Positions 43,292 to 52,026 of a stretch of 64,000 nt of DNA are shown piece by piece; position 1 is the first letter of the stretch; the number at the start of each line of letters is the position of its first letter. Location: positions 99,179 through 163,178 of the forward strand of contig NZ_JOFL01000012.1 in NCBI RefSeq assembly GCF_000719265.1, in the 5' to 3' direction. The position numbers and the translations under genes were made by a program. Under the pieces are notes generated by a model. It was not told the origin of the DNA, made no database searches, and was given only the letters and a program-made list of their open reading frames with translations. The DNA comes from Streptomyces roseoverticillatus (GTDB lineage: Bacteria; Actinomycetota; Actinomycetes; Streptomycetales; Streptomycetaceae).

Positions 43292-44584
43292 ATGGCTGTG
43301 CAGTCTGTTGAACCCTCTACCACTTCTGTGGACCTCGGACCCGCCGTGGCACTCTCCTGCCGCGAGTGCGGAGAGCGCTTCGGCCTCGGTCCCATCTTCG
43401 CCTGCGCCCTGTGCTTCGGCCCCCTCGAAGTCGCCTACGATCTGCCCGCGGGCGGGCCCCGTCAAGCCGCTGACCTGCGGAAGCGGATCGAGGACGGCCC
43501 CGCGAACATCTGGCGCTACGCCCCCCTGCTGCCCGTCCCCGCCGACGTCGCGGACAAGCCGAACCTCAACCCCGGCCTCACCAAGCTCGTCAAGGCCGGC
43601 AACCTCGCCCGCGAACTGGGCGTGACCGGCGGCCTGTACGTCAAGGACGACTCCGGCAACCCGACGCACTCCTTCAAGGACCGGGTCGTCGCCATCGCCG
43701 TCGAGGCCGCCCGCGCCTTCGGGTTCACGACGCTGTCGTGCTCGTCCACGGGGAACCTGGCGGGCGCGGTCGGCGCCGCGGCCGCCCGCGCCGGATTCAA
43801 GTCGTGCGTCTTCATCCCGCACGACCTGGAGGCCGGGAAGGTCGTCATGGCCGCGGTGTACGGCGGCGACCTCGTGGGCATCGAAGGTACGTACGACGAT
43901 GTCAACCGCTTCTGCAGCGAGCTCATCGGTGACCCGCTGGGGGAGGGCTGGGGCTTCGTCAACGTCAACCTCCGGCCGTACTACGGCGAGGGCTCGAAGA
44001 CGCTCGCCTACGAGATCTGCGAGCAGCTGGGCTGGCGGCTGCCGGACCAGATCGTCGTGCCGATCGCCTCGGGCTCCCAGCTCACGAAGATCGACAAGGG
44101 GCTGAAGGAGCTCGTCGCGCTCGGGCTGGTCGAGGACCGTCCGTACAAGATCTTCGGTGCCCAGGCGGAAGGGTGCTCGCCGGTCTCGCGCGCCTTCAAG
44201 GACGGGCACGACGTCGTACGGCCCGTGAAGCCGGACACGATCGCGAAGTCGCTCGCCATCGGCAACCCGGCCGACGGGCCGTACGTGCTGGACATCGCGC
44301 GGCGCACGGGCGGGGCGGTGGAGGACGTCACCGACGAGCAGATCGTGGACGCGATCCGGCTGCTCGCGCGGACGGAGGGGATCTTCGCGGAGACGGCGGG
44401 CGGGGTGACGGTCGGCGTGACGCGGAAGCTGATCGAGAGCGGCCTGCTCGACCCCTCCCTCACGACGGTCGTGCTCAACACGGGGGACGGGCTCAAGACG
44501 CTCGACGCCGTTGCGGCGGGGCCGACGGCGACGATCCGGCCGTCGCTGGAGGCGTTCCGCGCCGCGGGGCTCGCTGCCGGCTGA
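43292..44584 (+). CDS. thrC: Threonine synthase family PLP enzyme under a SAM riboswitch
   Basis: 430 residues. An N-terminal zinc ribbon (LSCRECGERF...CALCFGPLEVAYDL, residues about 20-45) precedes the fold-type II PLP domain with the Schiff-base Lys in DDSGNPTHSFKDRVVAIAVEA, the phosphate-binding SCSSTGNLAGAVGA and IASGSQLTKIDKG. Threonine synthase converts O-phosphohomoserine to threonine. Odd points: control by a SAM riboswitch, and a sulfur-carrier gene 121 bases downstream. Streptomyces usually has another thrC next to hom and thrB, so this may be a paralog with a sulfur-related role. The start is the ATG at 43292; an upstream ATG at 43268 is possible. Confidence 0.85.
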   Translation: MAVQSVEPSTTSVDLGPAVALSCRECGERFGLGPIFACALCFGPLEVAYDLPAGGPRQAADLRKRIEDGPANIWRYAPLLPVPADVADKPNLNPGLTKLVKAGNLARELGVTGGLYVKDDSGNPTHSFKDRVVAIAVEAARAFGFTTLSCSSTGNLAGAVGAAAARAGFKSCVFIPHDLEAGKVVMAAVYGGDLVGIEGTYDDVNRFCSELIGDPLGEGWGFVNVNLRPYYGEGSKTLAYEICEQLGWRLPDQIVVPIASGSQLTKIDKGLKELVALGLVEDRPYKIFGAQAEGCSPVSRAFKDGHDVVRPVKPDTIAKSLAIGNPADGPYVLDIARRTGGAVEDVTDEQIVDAIRLLARTEGIFAETAGGVTVGVTRKLIESGLLDPSLTTVVLNTGDGLKTLDAVAAGPTATIRPSLEAFRAAGLAAG

Positions 44585-44705
44585 CGCCTGCGGGCCGTTG
44601 TGCCCACCCTCCCCCCCCCCGCTACCGCTGGGGGTGTCCCCGGCCCCCGGCCGCGTGGAACGCCTGCCCACAACTTGTTTCGAATCGTTTCGAGGGAGCT
44701 TCCCC

Positions 44706-44981
44706 ATGAGCGTCACCGTCCGCATCCCCACCATCCTCCGTACCTACACCGGTGGGAAGGCCGAAGTCCCCGCCCAGGGGTCGACCCTGTCCGAGGTCAT
44801 CGCCGACCTCGAGGCCAACCACACCGGCATCGCCGGCCGCGTGCTCGACGACAGCGGCAAGCTGCGCCGGTTCGTGAACGTGTACGTCAACGACGACGAC
44901 GTCCGCTTCGAGCAGGGTCTTCAGACCCCCACCCCCGACGGCTCCGCCGTCTCCGTCATCCCTGCCGTCGCCGGCGGCTGA
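44706..44981 (+). CDS. MoaD/ThiS/CysO-like ubiquitin-fold sulfur carrier
   Basis: 91 residues, RBS GAGGGAG. Beta-grasp sequence VTVRIPTILRTYTGGKAEV, VIADLEANHTGIAGRVLDD, FVNVYVNDDDVRFEQGL, and SVIPAVAGG with a C-terminal Gly-Gly. The exposed GG end is what is thiocarboxylated in ThiS, MoaD, CysO and HcyS. It follows the PLP-enzyme gene in the same operon. Closest in design to CysO of M. tuberculosis (a sulfur donor for cysteine), but no CysM or Mec-like gene is adjacent. Confidence 0.85.
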   Translation: MSVTVRIPTILRTYTGGKAEVPAQGSTLSEVIADLEANHTGIAGRVLDDSGKLRRFVNVYVNDDDVRFEQGLQTPTPDGSAVSVIPAVAGG

Positions 44982-45013
44982 TCAGGTCATCGGCGGCAGC
45001 CGCCCCGCGAGGT

Positions 45014-45190
45014 TCAGCCTGAGGACTCACTGCCGGGTCGATCAGGGTCGGTCCTCGGTGAGCCAAGGATGCCTTCCAACAGGTAGATGAGATCGGCGTT
45101 GAGAGACCGTCGTTCGCGTTGCGCGTGGGCGGCCCAGCGGGCGTGGAGGTCCGCGGGGAGCCGGACGGTGGTGCGCACTTCTTCGTTCAT
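45014..45190 (-). CDS. Ribbon-helix-helix DNA-binding protein beside tnpB
   Basis: 58 residues read by eye on the minus strand: ATG at 45190, TGA at 45014. It starts MNEEVRTTVRLPADLHARWA, a clear Arc/MetJ ribbon (TTVRLP) followed by two helices (AAHAQRERRSLNADLIYLLEGIL). Such proteins are dimeric repressors. It is divergent from tnpB with 36 bases between the starts, so it probably binds the shared promoter and controls the nuclease. Confidence 0.8.
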   Translation of the reverse strand: MNEEVRTTVRLPADLHARWAAHAQRERRSLNADLIYLLEGILGSPRTDPDRPGSESSG

Positions 45191-45226
45191 GCCCCCAGAG
45201 TAGGTTTTCGGCGTTACGGTGACACC

Positions 45227-46429
45227 ATGGCGACATCACACGAGGGGGAAGGGGCCGGGTACGCCCGGCACACCTACCGGCTCCGTTTGTCGTCAGCCGC
45301 GCTACCGGTCCTGCTGTCCGAGTGGGACCGGTGCCGGTGGGTGTGGAACCAATGCGTTGCCCGGTCCAGGGCGACGCACAAAGCTGGAGAGAGTTGCGGG
45401 CCGGCCCTGCTCGACAGGAAGCTGACGGGTTGGCGCGCCGAACACGCGTGGCTGCGTGAAGGCAGCTCGGTGCCGCAGCAGCAGGTCATCCGTGACTTCG
45501 CCAGGTCTCGCGCCAAGGCGCTCAAGGACATCAAGGACCGGCTGCCGTTGCGGCGGCGGGCCGGGATGCCCGGGCTCAAGAAGAAGGGTGTTGCGGGCCC
45601 GAGCCTCAACTACACCCGGCGTGGCTTCCGGCTTAAGGATGGTCGGCTGCATCTGGCGGGTGGCATTGCCCTGACGGTGGTGTGGTCCCGTGACCTTCCC
45701 TCTGCCCCGACGTCAGTGCGCGTCTACCGCGACAGCCTTGGCCACTGGTACGCCTCCTTCGTGGTGAAGGCCCAGGTGCAGCCGCTGCCTCCCTGCGGCC
45801 AATCCATAGGCATCGACTGGGGCGTAAAAGAGACCGCGACCACCACCAGCGACGGTCACGACCTCCCGCACCCCGAACACGGGAAGAAGGCCGCTGACCG
45901 GCTTGCCCGGTATCAGCGGATGATGGCCCGCAGGAGGCCGAAGCGCGGTCAGGCCGCGTCGAGGGGTTACCGAGTTGCCCGCCAGCAGGCCGCGAAGGTG
46001 CACAAGAAGATCGCGCGGCAGCGGCAGGACACGGCCCGTAAGTGGGCCAAGCGCGTGACGGCTGACTTCGACCAGATCGCTGTGGAGGATTTCCGCCCGA
46101 GGTTCCTTGCCAGGTCAACCATGGCGAGGAAGGCAGCAGACGCGGCGATCTCGGCCACCAAGCACGAACTGATCAACATGGCGCGCAAGCATCAGCGCAC
46201 CCTGCGCTTGGTGCACCCCGCGTACACCACCATGGACTGCGGACACTGCGGAGCGAGAACCAAGCACGCACTGCCGCTGTCGGAACGCATCTACACCTGC
46301 ACCGCGTGCGGAGTCGTCTCCTCCAGGGACAAGAACTCCGCTCGAGTGATGCTGGCCCGGGCTGGTCTCAACCCGGCTGGCGCTGATCGCAGAAGACCTG
46401 ACGGCTTGCCGGGCAGTCAGGCGGCGTGA
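45227..46429 (+). CDS. tnpB: Stand-alone TnpB-type RNA-guided nuclease (IS200/IS605 OrfB family)
   Basis: 400 residues. RuvC catalytic residues all present: D197 in SIGIDWGVKETA, E287 in IAVEDFRP, D368 in SSRDKNSARVML. The zinc finger has C338, C341, C358 and C361. The N-terminal wedge/REC region (YRLRLSSAALPVLLSEWDRCR, NQCVARSRATH) is also complete. It would cut DNA guided by an omega RNA made from its own 3' end. No TnpA transposase lies nearby. Divergent from a ribbon-helix-helix gene. GC-rich codon use matches the host, so it is not recent or is an actinobacterial element. Confidence 0.9.
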   Translation: MATSHEGEGAGYARHTYRLRLSSAALPVLLSEWDRCRWVWNQCVARSRATHKAGESCGPALLDRKLTGWRAEHAWLREGSSVPQQQVIRDFARSRAKALKDIKDRLPLRRRAGMPGLKKKGVAGPSLNYTRRGFRLKDGRLHLAGGIALTVVWSRDLPSAPTSVRVYRDSLGHWYASFVVKAQVQPLPPCGQSIGIDWGVKETATTTSDGHDLPHPEHGKKAADRLARYQRMMARRRPKRGQAASRGYRVARQQAAKVHKKIARQRQDTARKWAKRVTADFDQIAVEDFRPRFLARSTMARKAADAAISATKHELINMARKHQRTLRLVHPAYTTMDCGHCGARTKHALPLSERIYTCTACGVVSSRDKNSARVMLARAGLNPAGADRRRPDGLPGSQAA

Positions 46430-46469
46430 GCCAGGAATCCCCGTCCCGGCAGGGAGGGGAGGATTTCAA
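46430..46469 (+). mobile_element. Right end of the TnpB element with terminal hairpin and omega-RNA 3' scaffold
   Basis: Just after the tnpB stop, an AATCCCCGTCCC/GGGAGGGGAGGATT hairpin ends in TTTCAA near 46469. This form (hairpin then GAGGATnTCAA) recurs at right ends of Streptomyces TnpB elements, in my recollection. The bases after 46469 (GGGTTCTTCC onward) would be the guide. Confidence 0.65.
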
Positions 46470-46884
46470 AGGGTTCTTCCGTTATACCCGAACGAGCGTT
46501 CCGGGAGTCGCCTCGTCTGTAAGTGGAGGGGCAGGCTCCGGCTGTTGAGCGCGATACAGTTGGGGCGATCCCCGCCCGGCGTCAGTGCCGAACGCATATG
46601 AGAACCCGTCAAGTTGTGCGCGAAGTGTGTGCACGAAATGCCGGGTTGGTTGCGTTTTTCCCGGCCCGACTTGCCCTGAAATACCCGGAGTTCAGCCGTT
46701 TCTCTCGATCGGCCAGGCCCGGAATTCTCGTCCGAGTGACCTGTTGCAGACGGCATCCGTGCAGATACATTCAGCCGCGGTCGACGCGTTCCGGCGCACA
46801 CCCACTGGGCTGCCAGGGGGTGAGGTCTGACCCGGGTCCGCGAAGTGCGGTCCTGCGCAAGGGCCAGTAATAGGGGAGTTAGGC
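46470..46884. other. Gene-free leader of the cold shock gene
   Basis: 415 bases between the TnpB element end and the cold shock ATG. It is less GC-rich than the surroundings. It must hold the csp promoter and a long 5' leader. I find no clear -35/-10 or structured element by eye. Short ORFs are not protein-like. Confidence 0.5.
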
Positions 46885-47091
46885 ATGGCTCAGGGCACCG
46901 TCAAGTGGTTCAACGCGGAGAAGGGCTACGGCTTCATCGCGGTCGACGGTGGTGCGGATGTATTCGTCCACTACAGCGCGATCCAGATGGACGGTTACCG
47001 CACCCTCGAGGAGGGTCAGCGGGTCGAGTTCGAGATCTCGCAGGGCCAGAAGGGGCCGCAGGCGGACATGGTGAAGCTGCAGCAGGTCTGA
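46885..47091 (+). CDS. Cold shock protein (ScoF/CspA-like)
   Basis: 68 residues, one OB fold. RNP1 KGYGFIAV and RNP2 VFVHYSAI carry the aromatic residues that bind single-stranded nucleic acid. It acts as an RNA chaperone. ATG preceded by GGGAGTTAGGC. A strong terminator follows. Streptomyces have several paralogs; I cannot say which name applies. Confidence 0.95.
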   Translation: MAQGTVKWFNAEKGYGFIAVDGGADVFVHYSAIQMDGYRTLEEGQRVEFEISQGQKGPQADMVKLQQV

Positions 47092-47126
47092 CGCGGCGCA
47101 TCGACCACCGGCTCGCTCGGTTTGCG

Positions 47127-47163
47127 GAGGGGTCCGCACCTCTACTCGAGGTGCGGACCCCTC
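47127..47163 (+). terminator. Terminator after the cold shock gene
   Basis: 16-bp perfect stem (47127-47142 with 47148-47163), loop TACTC, 35 bases past the stop. Confidence 0.85.
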
Positions 47164-47333
47164 GCGCGTGTGCGGGTGCCTCTGTATGGGTACGGCTCCC
47201 CGTTGTCCTCGTCGCCGTCCTCCCCCGCCCCCCCCGTGTCCCCTCCGGGTGTACCGAGGGCCGACCGCTTGCGCACCCGGCTGCCGCTGGGAGGTCCCCC
47301 CTGCCACTTGCGGAGGGTGTAGAGACCGAACCG

Positions 47334-47360
47334 CTTGCACTCGGGGTGGTCGAGTGCTAA
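47334..47360 (+). promoter_or_regulatory. CIRCE operator 1 of groEL2
   Basis: CTTGCACTC-N9-GAGTGCTAA; consensus TTAGCACTC-N9-GAGTGCTAA. The right arm is perfect, the left arm differs at two positions. HrcA repressor site. A TTGCAC (47336) and TAATCA (47358) overlap it as likely -35 and -10. Confidence 0.85.
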
Positions 47361-47369
47361 TCATTGGGC

Positions 47370-49145
<1,776 letters not shown>

Positions 49146-49180
49146 TCCGCTCCGGATCACTTGTCCTGACGCTGTACGCA

Positions 49181-49223
49181 CCCGAGGGCGGTGCCCCCAG
49201 ATCCTGGGGGTGCCGCCCTCGGG
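49181..49223 (+). terminator. Terminator after groEL2
   Basis: 19-bp stem with two G-U pairs (49181-49199 with 49205-49223), loop GATCC, 35 bases past the stop. Confidence 0.8.
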
Positions 49224-49239
49224 CGTTACCCCGTTGTCC

Positions 49240-50802
49240 TCAATCGCCGGACGGGCCCGAAAGCTCTCGGGCCCGTCCGGCGATCGAGGACCGGTCTTCC
49301 GCGTTCAGCTCCGCCAGAGAGCGTCGGCTCAGGCCGAACGCGTACGTCACCACGAAGCCCGCCGCGTAGCCGACCAGCAGCCCCGCCCCGTAGACCGCCG
49401 CCGTCGTGCCCAGGCCGCGGCTGCCTTTCAGCAAGGGGAACAGGGCCCAGCCCGACGGGCCGATGGCGGTCGAGCCGACCTTGTCGCCCAGCTGGGCGAG
49501 CAGTCCTACGAAGCCCCCGCCGAACGCCCCTCCCACGCATGCCGTGACGAACGGGCGGCCCAGAGGGAGCGAGACGCCGTAGATCAGGGGCTCGCCGATG
49601 CCCAGGAGGCCGGCCGGCAGGGCGGAGCGGATCGTCCTGCGCACCGAGCCGTTGCGCGGCAGCCGCGCGTAGACCGCGAGGGCCGCGCCCACCTGGCCCG
49701 CGCCCGCCATCGCGAGGATCGGCAGGAGGACCGTGTAGCCCTGCTCCTGGATGAGCGTCGCGTGGATGGGGATGAGGGCCTGGTGCAGGCCCAGCATCAC
49801 CAGGGGCAGGAACAGCCCGCCCAGGACGAAGCCCGCCGCCGCGCCGCCGTTCGCGAGCAGCCGGTCGGCGAAGCGGCCGATGGCGGTGGCGACCACGCCC
49901 GCCGCGTACATCAGCCCGTACAGCGTGACCAGGCCCGCCACCAGGACCGTCACCGCCGGGGTGACCAGGACGTCGAGGGCCTCCGGCACCCGGCGCCGGC
50001 ACCAGCGCTCGACGTGCGTGGCGAGCAGGGCCGCGGCCAGCGCGCCGAGGACCCCGCCCTGGCCGGGGGCGAGCCGCTCGCCGAACGCGGTCACCCGCTC
50101 CACGCCCGGGAAGACGGTGACCGCCGCGGCGGCGCCGCCCAGGACGGGGGTGCCGCCGAACTCCTTGGCCGTGTTGTAGCCGACGAAGACGGCGATCAGG
50201 GACATGAAGCCCGACGCGCACGCGGTCAGGGCCGGGACGAGCGCGGGCAGCCGGTGGAGGTTGGCGAGCAGCCCGGCCAGGCCCGCCACGATGCCGCAGC
50301 CGATCAGGGCGGGGATCAGCGGGACGAAGATCTGCGCGATCCGGCGCAGGAGCTCTTTGACCGGGGTGGCGTTGCGGGCCCTGCGTTCGGCCCGGAGCGA
50401 CGCACCGCGGTCGGCGAGGGCCGAGGCGGTGACGGGCTCCACGGACTCCACCCGTTCTACGCGCTCCACGCGTTCTACGGGCTCCACGGGCTCCACGGTC
50501 GCCACGTGCCGCGCGAGCTCTACGTGCCGCGCGAGCTCCGGCGCGACCTTGGCCACTACGCCCGGACCGAGCACGACCTGCAGGGCCGTGCCGTCCTCGA
50601 CGACGCCCAGGACCCCCGGCAGGGCCCGCAGTTCGTCGCGCCGGACGGCCGGCGGGTCCAGGACGGTCACGCGCAGGCGGGTCATGCAGTTCGTGACGGA
50701 CGTGAGGTTGCCGGCGCCGCCGAGGAGGGGGAGGAGGAGCCCGGCCATCCCCGGCGGGCCGTCGTCCGGTGCGCACGATGCGTCCGGTGCGTCCAGTGCC
50801 AT
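49240..50802 (-). CDS. PTS EIIBC of the glucose family, probable MurNAc permease (MurP-like)
   Basis: 520 residues. EIIB domain first (about 10-95) with the phospho-Cys in NLTSVTNCMTRLRV, then a linker of VEPVERVE repeats, then EIIC (about 145-500) with about ten membrane helices and GIGEPLIYGVSLPLG, the conserved GxxE sugar site. No EIIA domain. It imports and phosphorylates a sugar at the Cys-borne phosphate. Coupled to a MurQ gene, and with a RpiR regulator gene upstream, it best fits uptake of N-acetylmuramic acid. The last about 15 codons form a hairpin. ATG at 50802. Confidence 0.83.
   Translation of the reverse strand: MALDAPDASCAPDDGPPGMAGLLLPLLGGAGNLTSVTNCMTRLRVTVLDPPAVRRDELRALPGVLGVVEDGTALQVVLGPGVVAKVAPELARHVELARHVATVEPVEPVERVERVERVESVEPVTASALADRGASLRAERRARNATPVKELLRRIAQIFVPLIPALIGCGIVAGLAGLLANLHRLPALVPALTACASGFMSLIAVFVGYNTAKEFGGTPVLGGAAAAVTVFPGVERVTAFGERLAPGQGGVLGALAAALLATHVERWCRRRVPEALDVLVTPAVTVLVAGLVTLYGLMYAAGVVATAIGRFADRLLANGGAAAGFVLGGLFLPLVMLGLHQALIPIHATLIQEQGYTVLLPILAMAGAGQVGAALAVYARLPRNGSVRRTIRSALPAGLLGIGEPLIYGVSLPLGRPFVTACVGGAFGGGFVGLLAQLGDKVGSTAIGPSGWALFPLLKGSRGLGTTAAVYGAGLLVGYAAGFVVTYAFGLSRRSLAELNAEDRSSIAGRARELSGPSGD
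49244..49283. terminator. Hairpin overlapping the end of the PTS gene
   Basis: 17-bp stem (49244-49260 with 49267-49283) around AAGCTC. It lies wholly inside the last codons of the PTS frame, encoding the RSSIAGRARELSGPSG tail. Confidence 0.75.
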
Positions 50803-50809
50803 GGCGCGG

Positions 50810-51982
50810 TTACCCCTGTGCCGTTCGGAGCGCGGTGCGCAGATGGCCTCCGGATTCATCCAGGAGGCGGGCGGCCGTGGGCCCGTCGACGCCGCCCAGG
50901 ACGACGAGGATCGCGTTCTTCACCTCGCCGCCGGTCTCCGTCAGGGCGGCCTCCGTCTCCCGCTCGCCGGCGCCCGTGGCCAGGGCGACGATGTGCCGGG
51001 AGCGGGCGCGCAGCTTCTCGTTGGAGGCACGCACGTCGACCATCAGGTTCCCGTACGTCTTGCCGAGCCGGATCATGGTGATCGTCGAGAGCATGTTGAG
51101 GACGAGCTTCTGGGCGGTGCCGGCCTTCAGCCGGGTGGAGCCCGTGAGGAGTTCGGGCCCGACGACGACCTCGATGGGGTGCTCGGCGGCCCGGCCGAGC
51201 GCCGAACCGGCGTTGCAGGCCACCCCGATCGTCAGCGCCCCGGCCGCGCGGGCGTGCTCGACGGCCCCGATCGCGTACGGGGTGCGGCCGGAGGCGGAGA
51301 TGCCGACGACCGTGTCGGCCGGGCCGACGCCGAGCGCGGTCAGATCACCGGCGGCCAGCTCCTTGCTGTCCTCGGCCCCCTCGACGGCCGTGACGAGCGC
51401 CGCGGCGCCGCCCGCGATCACGCCCATGACCTGCGAGGGGTCGGTGTTGAAGGTCGGCGGGCACTCGCTCGCGTCGAGCACTCCGAGGCGGCCGGCGGTG
51501 CCCGCGCCCGCGTAGACGAGCCGCCCGCCGCGGGCCATCCGGGCGGCGGTCGCGTCGACGGCGGCGGCGATCTCGGACAGCTGTGCGGCGACGGCGGCGG
51601 CGACGCCGGCGTCCTCGCCGTTCATGATCCGCGCGATGTCGAGGGTGGGCAGCCGGTCGATGTCCGCGAGGTCGGGGCGGAACGCCTCGGTGGTGAGCGC
51701 GGCGAGCTCGGCGCGGAGCGCGCCGTGCGCCGGCGGTGCGCCGGATGGTGCGGAAGCGCGCGGCGGGGTGGGGCCGCCGGATGCCGGGGGCGGGTCGGAC
51801 GGCGCGGAAGGGGCTGCCTGCGCGGAAGCGGAGGAGGCTGCCTGTGCGAGTGGGCCGGCCGTGACGGAACGGGCGCCGGACGGTGCGGACGCGCCCGGGG
51901 AGGCGGGCGTGCCGGACGGTGCGGGCGGCTCGGAGGGCGCGGCTGCGGCTGCGGCGGATGACGACGAAGCAGAAGAGGCCAT
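50810..51982 (-). CDS. murQ: N-acetylmuramic acid 6-phosphate etherase
   Basis: 390 residues. Residues about 90-390 form the MurQ SIS fold: LTTEAFRPDLADIDRLPTLDIARIMNGED, YAGAGTAGRLGVLDASECPPTF, GISASGRTPYAIGAVEHA, and TRLKAGTAQKLVLNMLSTITMIRLGKTYGNLMVDVRASNEKL, with the catalytic Glu in the SECPPTF/ASECP region. It cleaves the lactyl ether of MurNAc-6-P to GlcNAc-6-P, which NagA then deacetylates. The first about 85 residues are Ala/Ser/Pro-rich repeats absent from other MurQ, perhaps from a mis-set start. Seven bases upstream of the PTS gene. Confidence 0.92.
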   Translation of the reverse strand: MASSASSSSAAAAAAPSEPPAPSGTPASPGASAPSGARSVTAGPLAQAASSASAQAAPSAPSDPPPASGGPTPPRASAPSGAPPAHGALRAELAALTTEAFRPDLADIDRLPTLDIARIMNGEDAGVAAAVAAQLSEIAAAVDATAARMARGGRLVYAGAGTAGRLGVLDASECPPTFNTDPSQVMGVIAGGAAALVTAVEGAEDSKELAAGDLTALGVGPADTVVGISASGRTPYAIGAVEHARAAGALTIGVACNAGSALGRAAEHPIEVVVGPELLTGSTRLKAGTAQKLVLNMLSTITMIRLGKTYGNLMVDVRASNEKLRARSRHIVALATGAGERETEAALTETGGEVKNAILVVLGGVDGPTAARLLDESGGHLRTALRTAQG

Positions 51983-52026
51983 GGGCGGACGGCTCTTTCC
52001 TTGCGGGCCGGGCGGGCCGGCTCCGG

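Larger units (their letters stand above)
45000..46470. mobile_element. Non-autonomous TnpB-type insertion between the sulfur-carrier and cold-shock genes
   Basis: Carries the ribbon-helix-helix gene, tnpB and the right-end hairpin. The right boundary is placed at 46469-46470; the left boundary is not defined and the start given is only the end of the upstream gene. No terminal target duplication is expected for this family. Confidence 0.55.
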
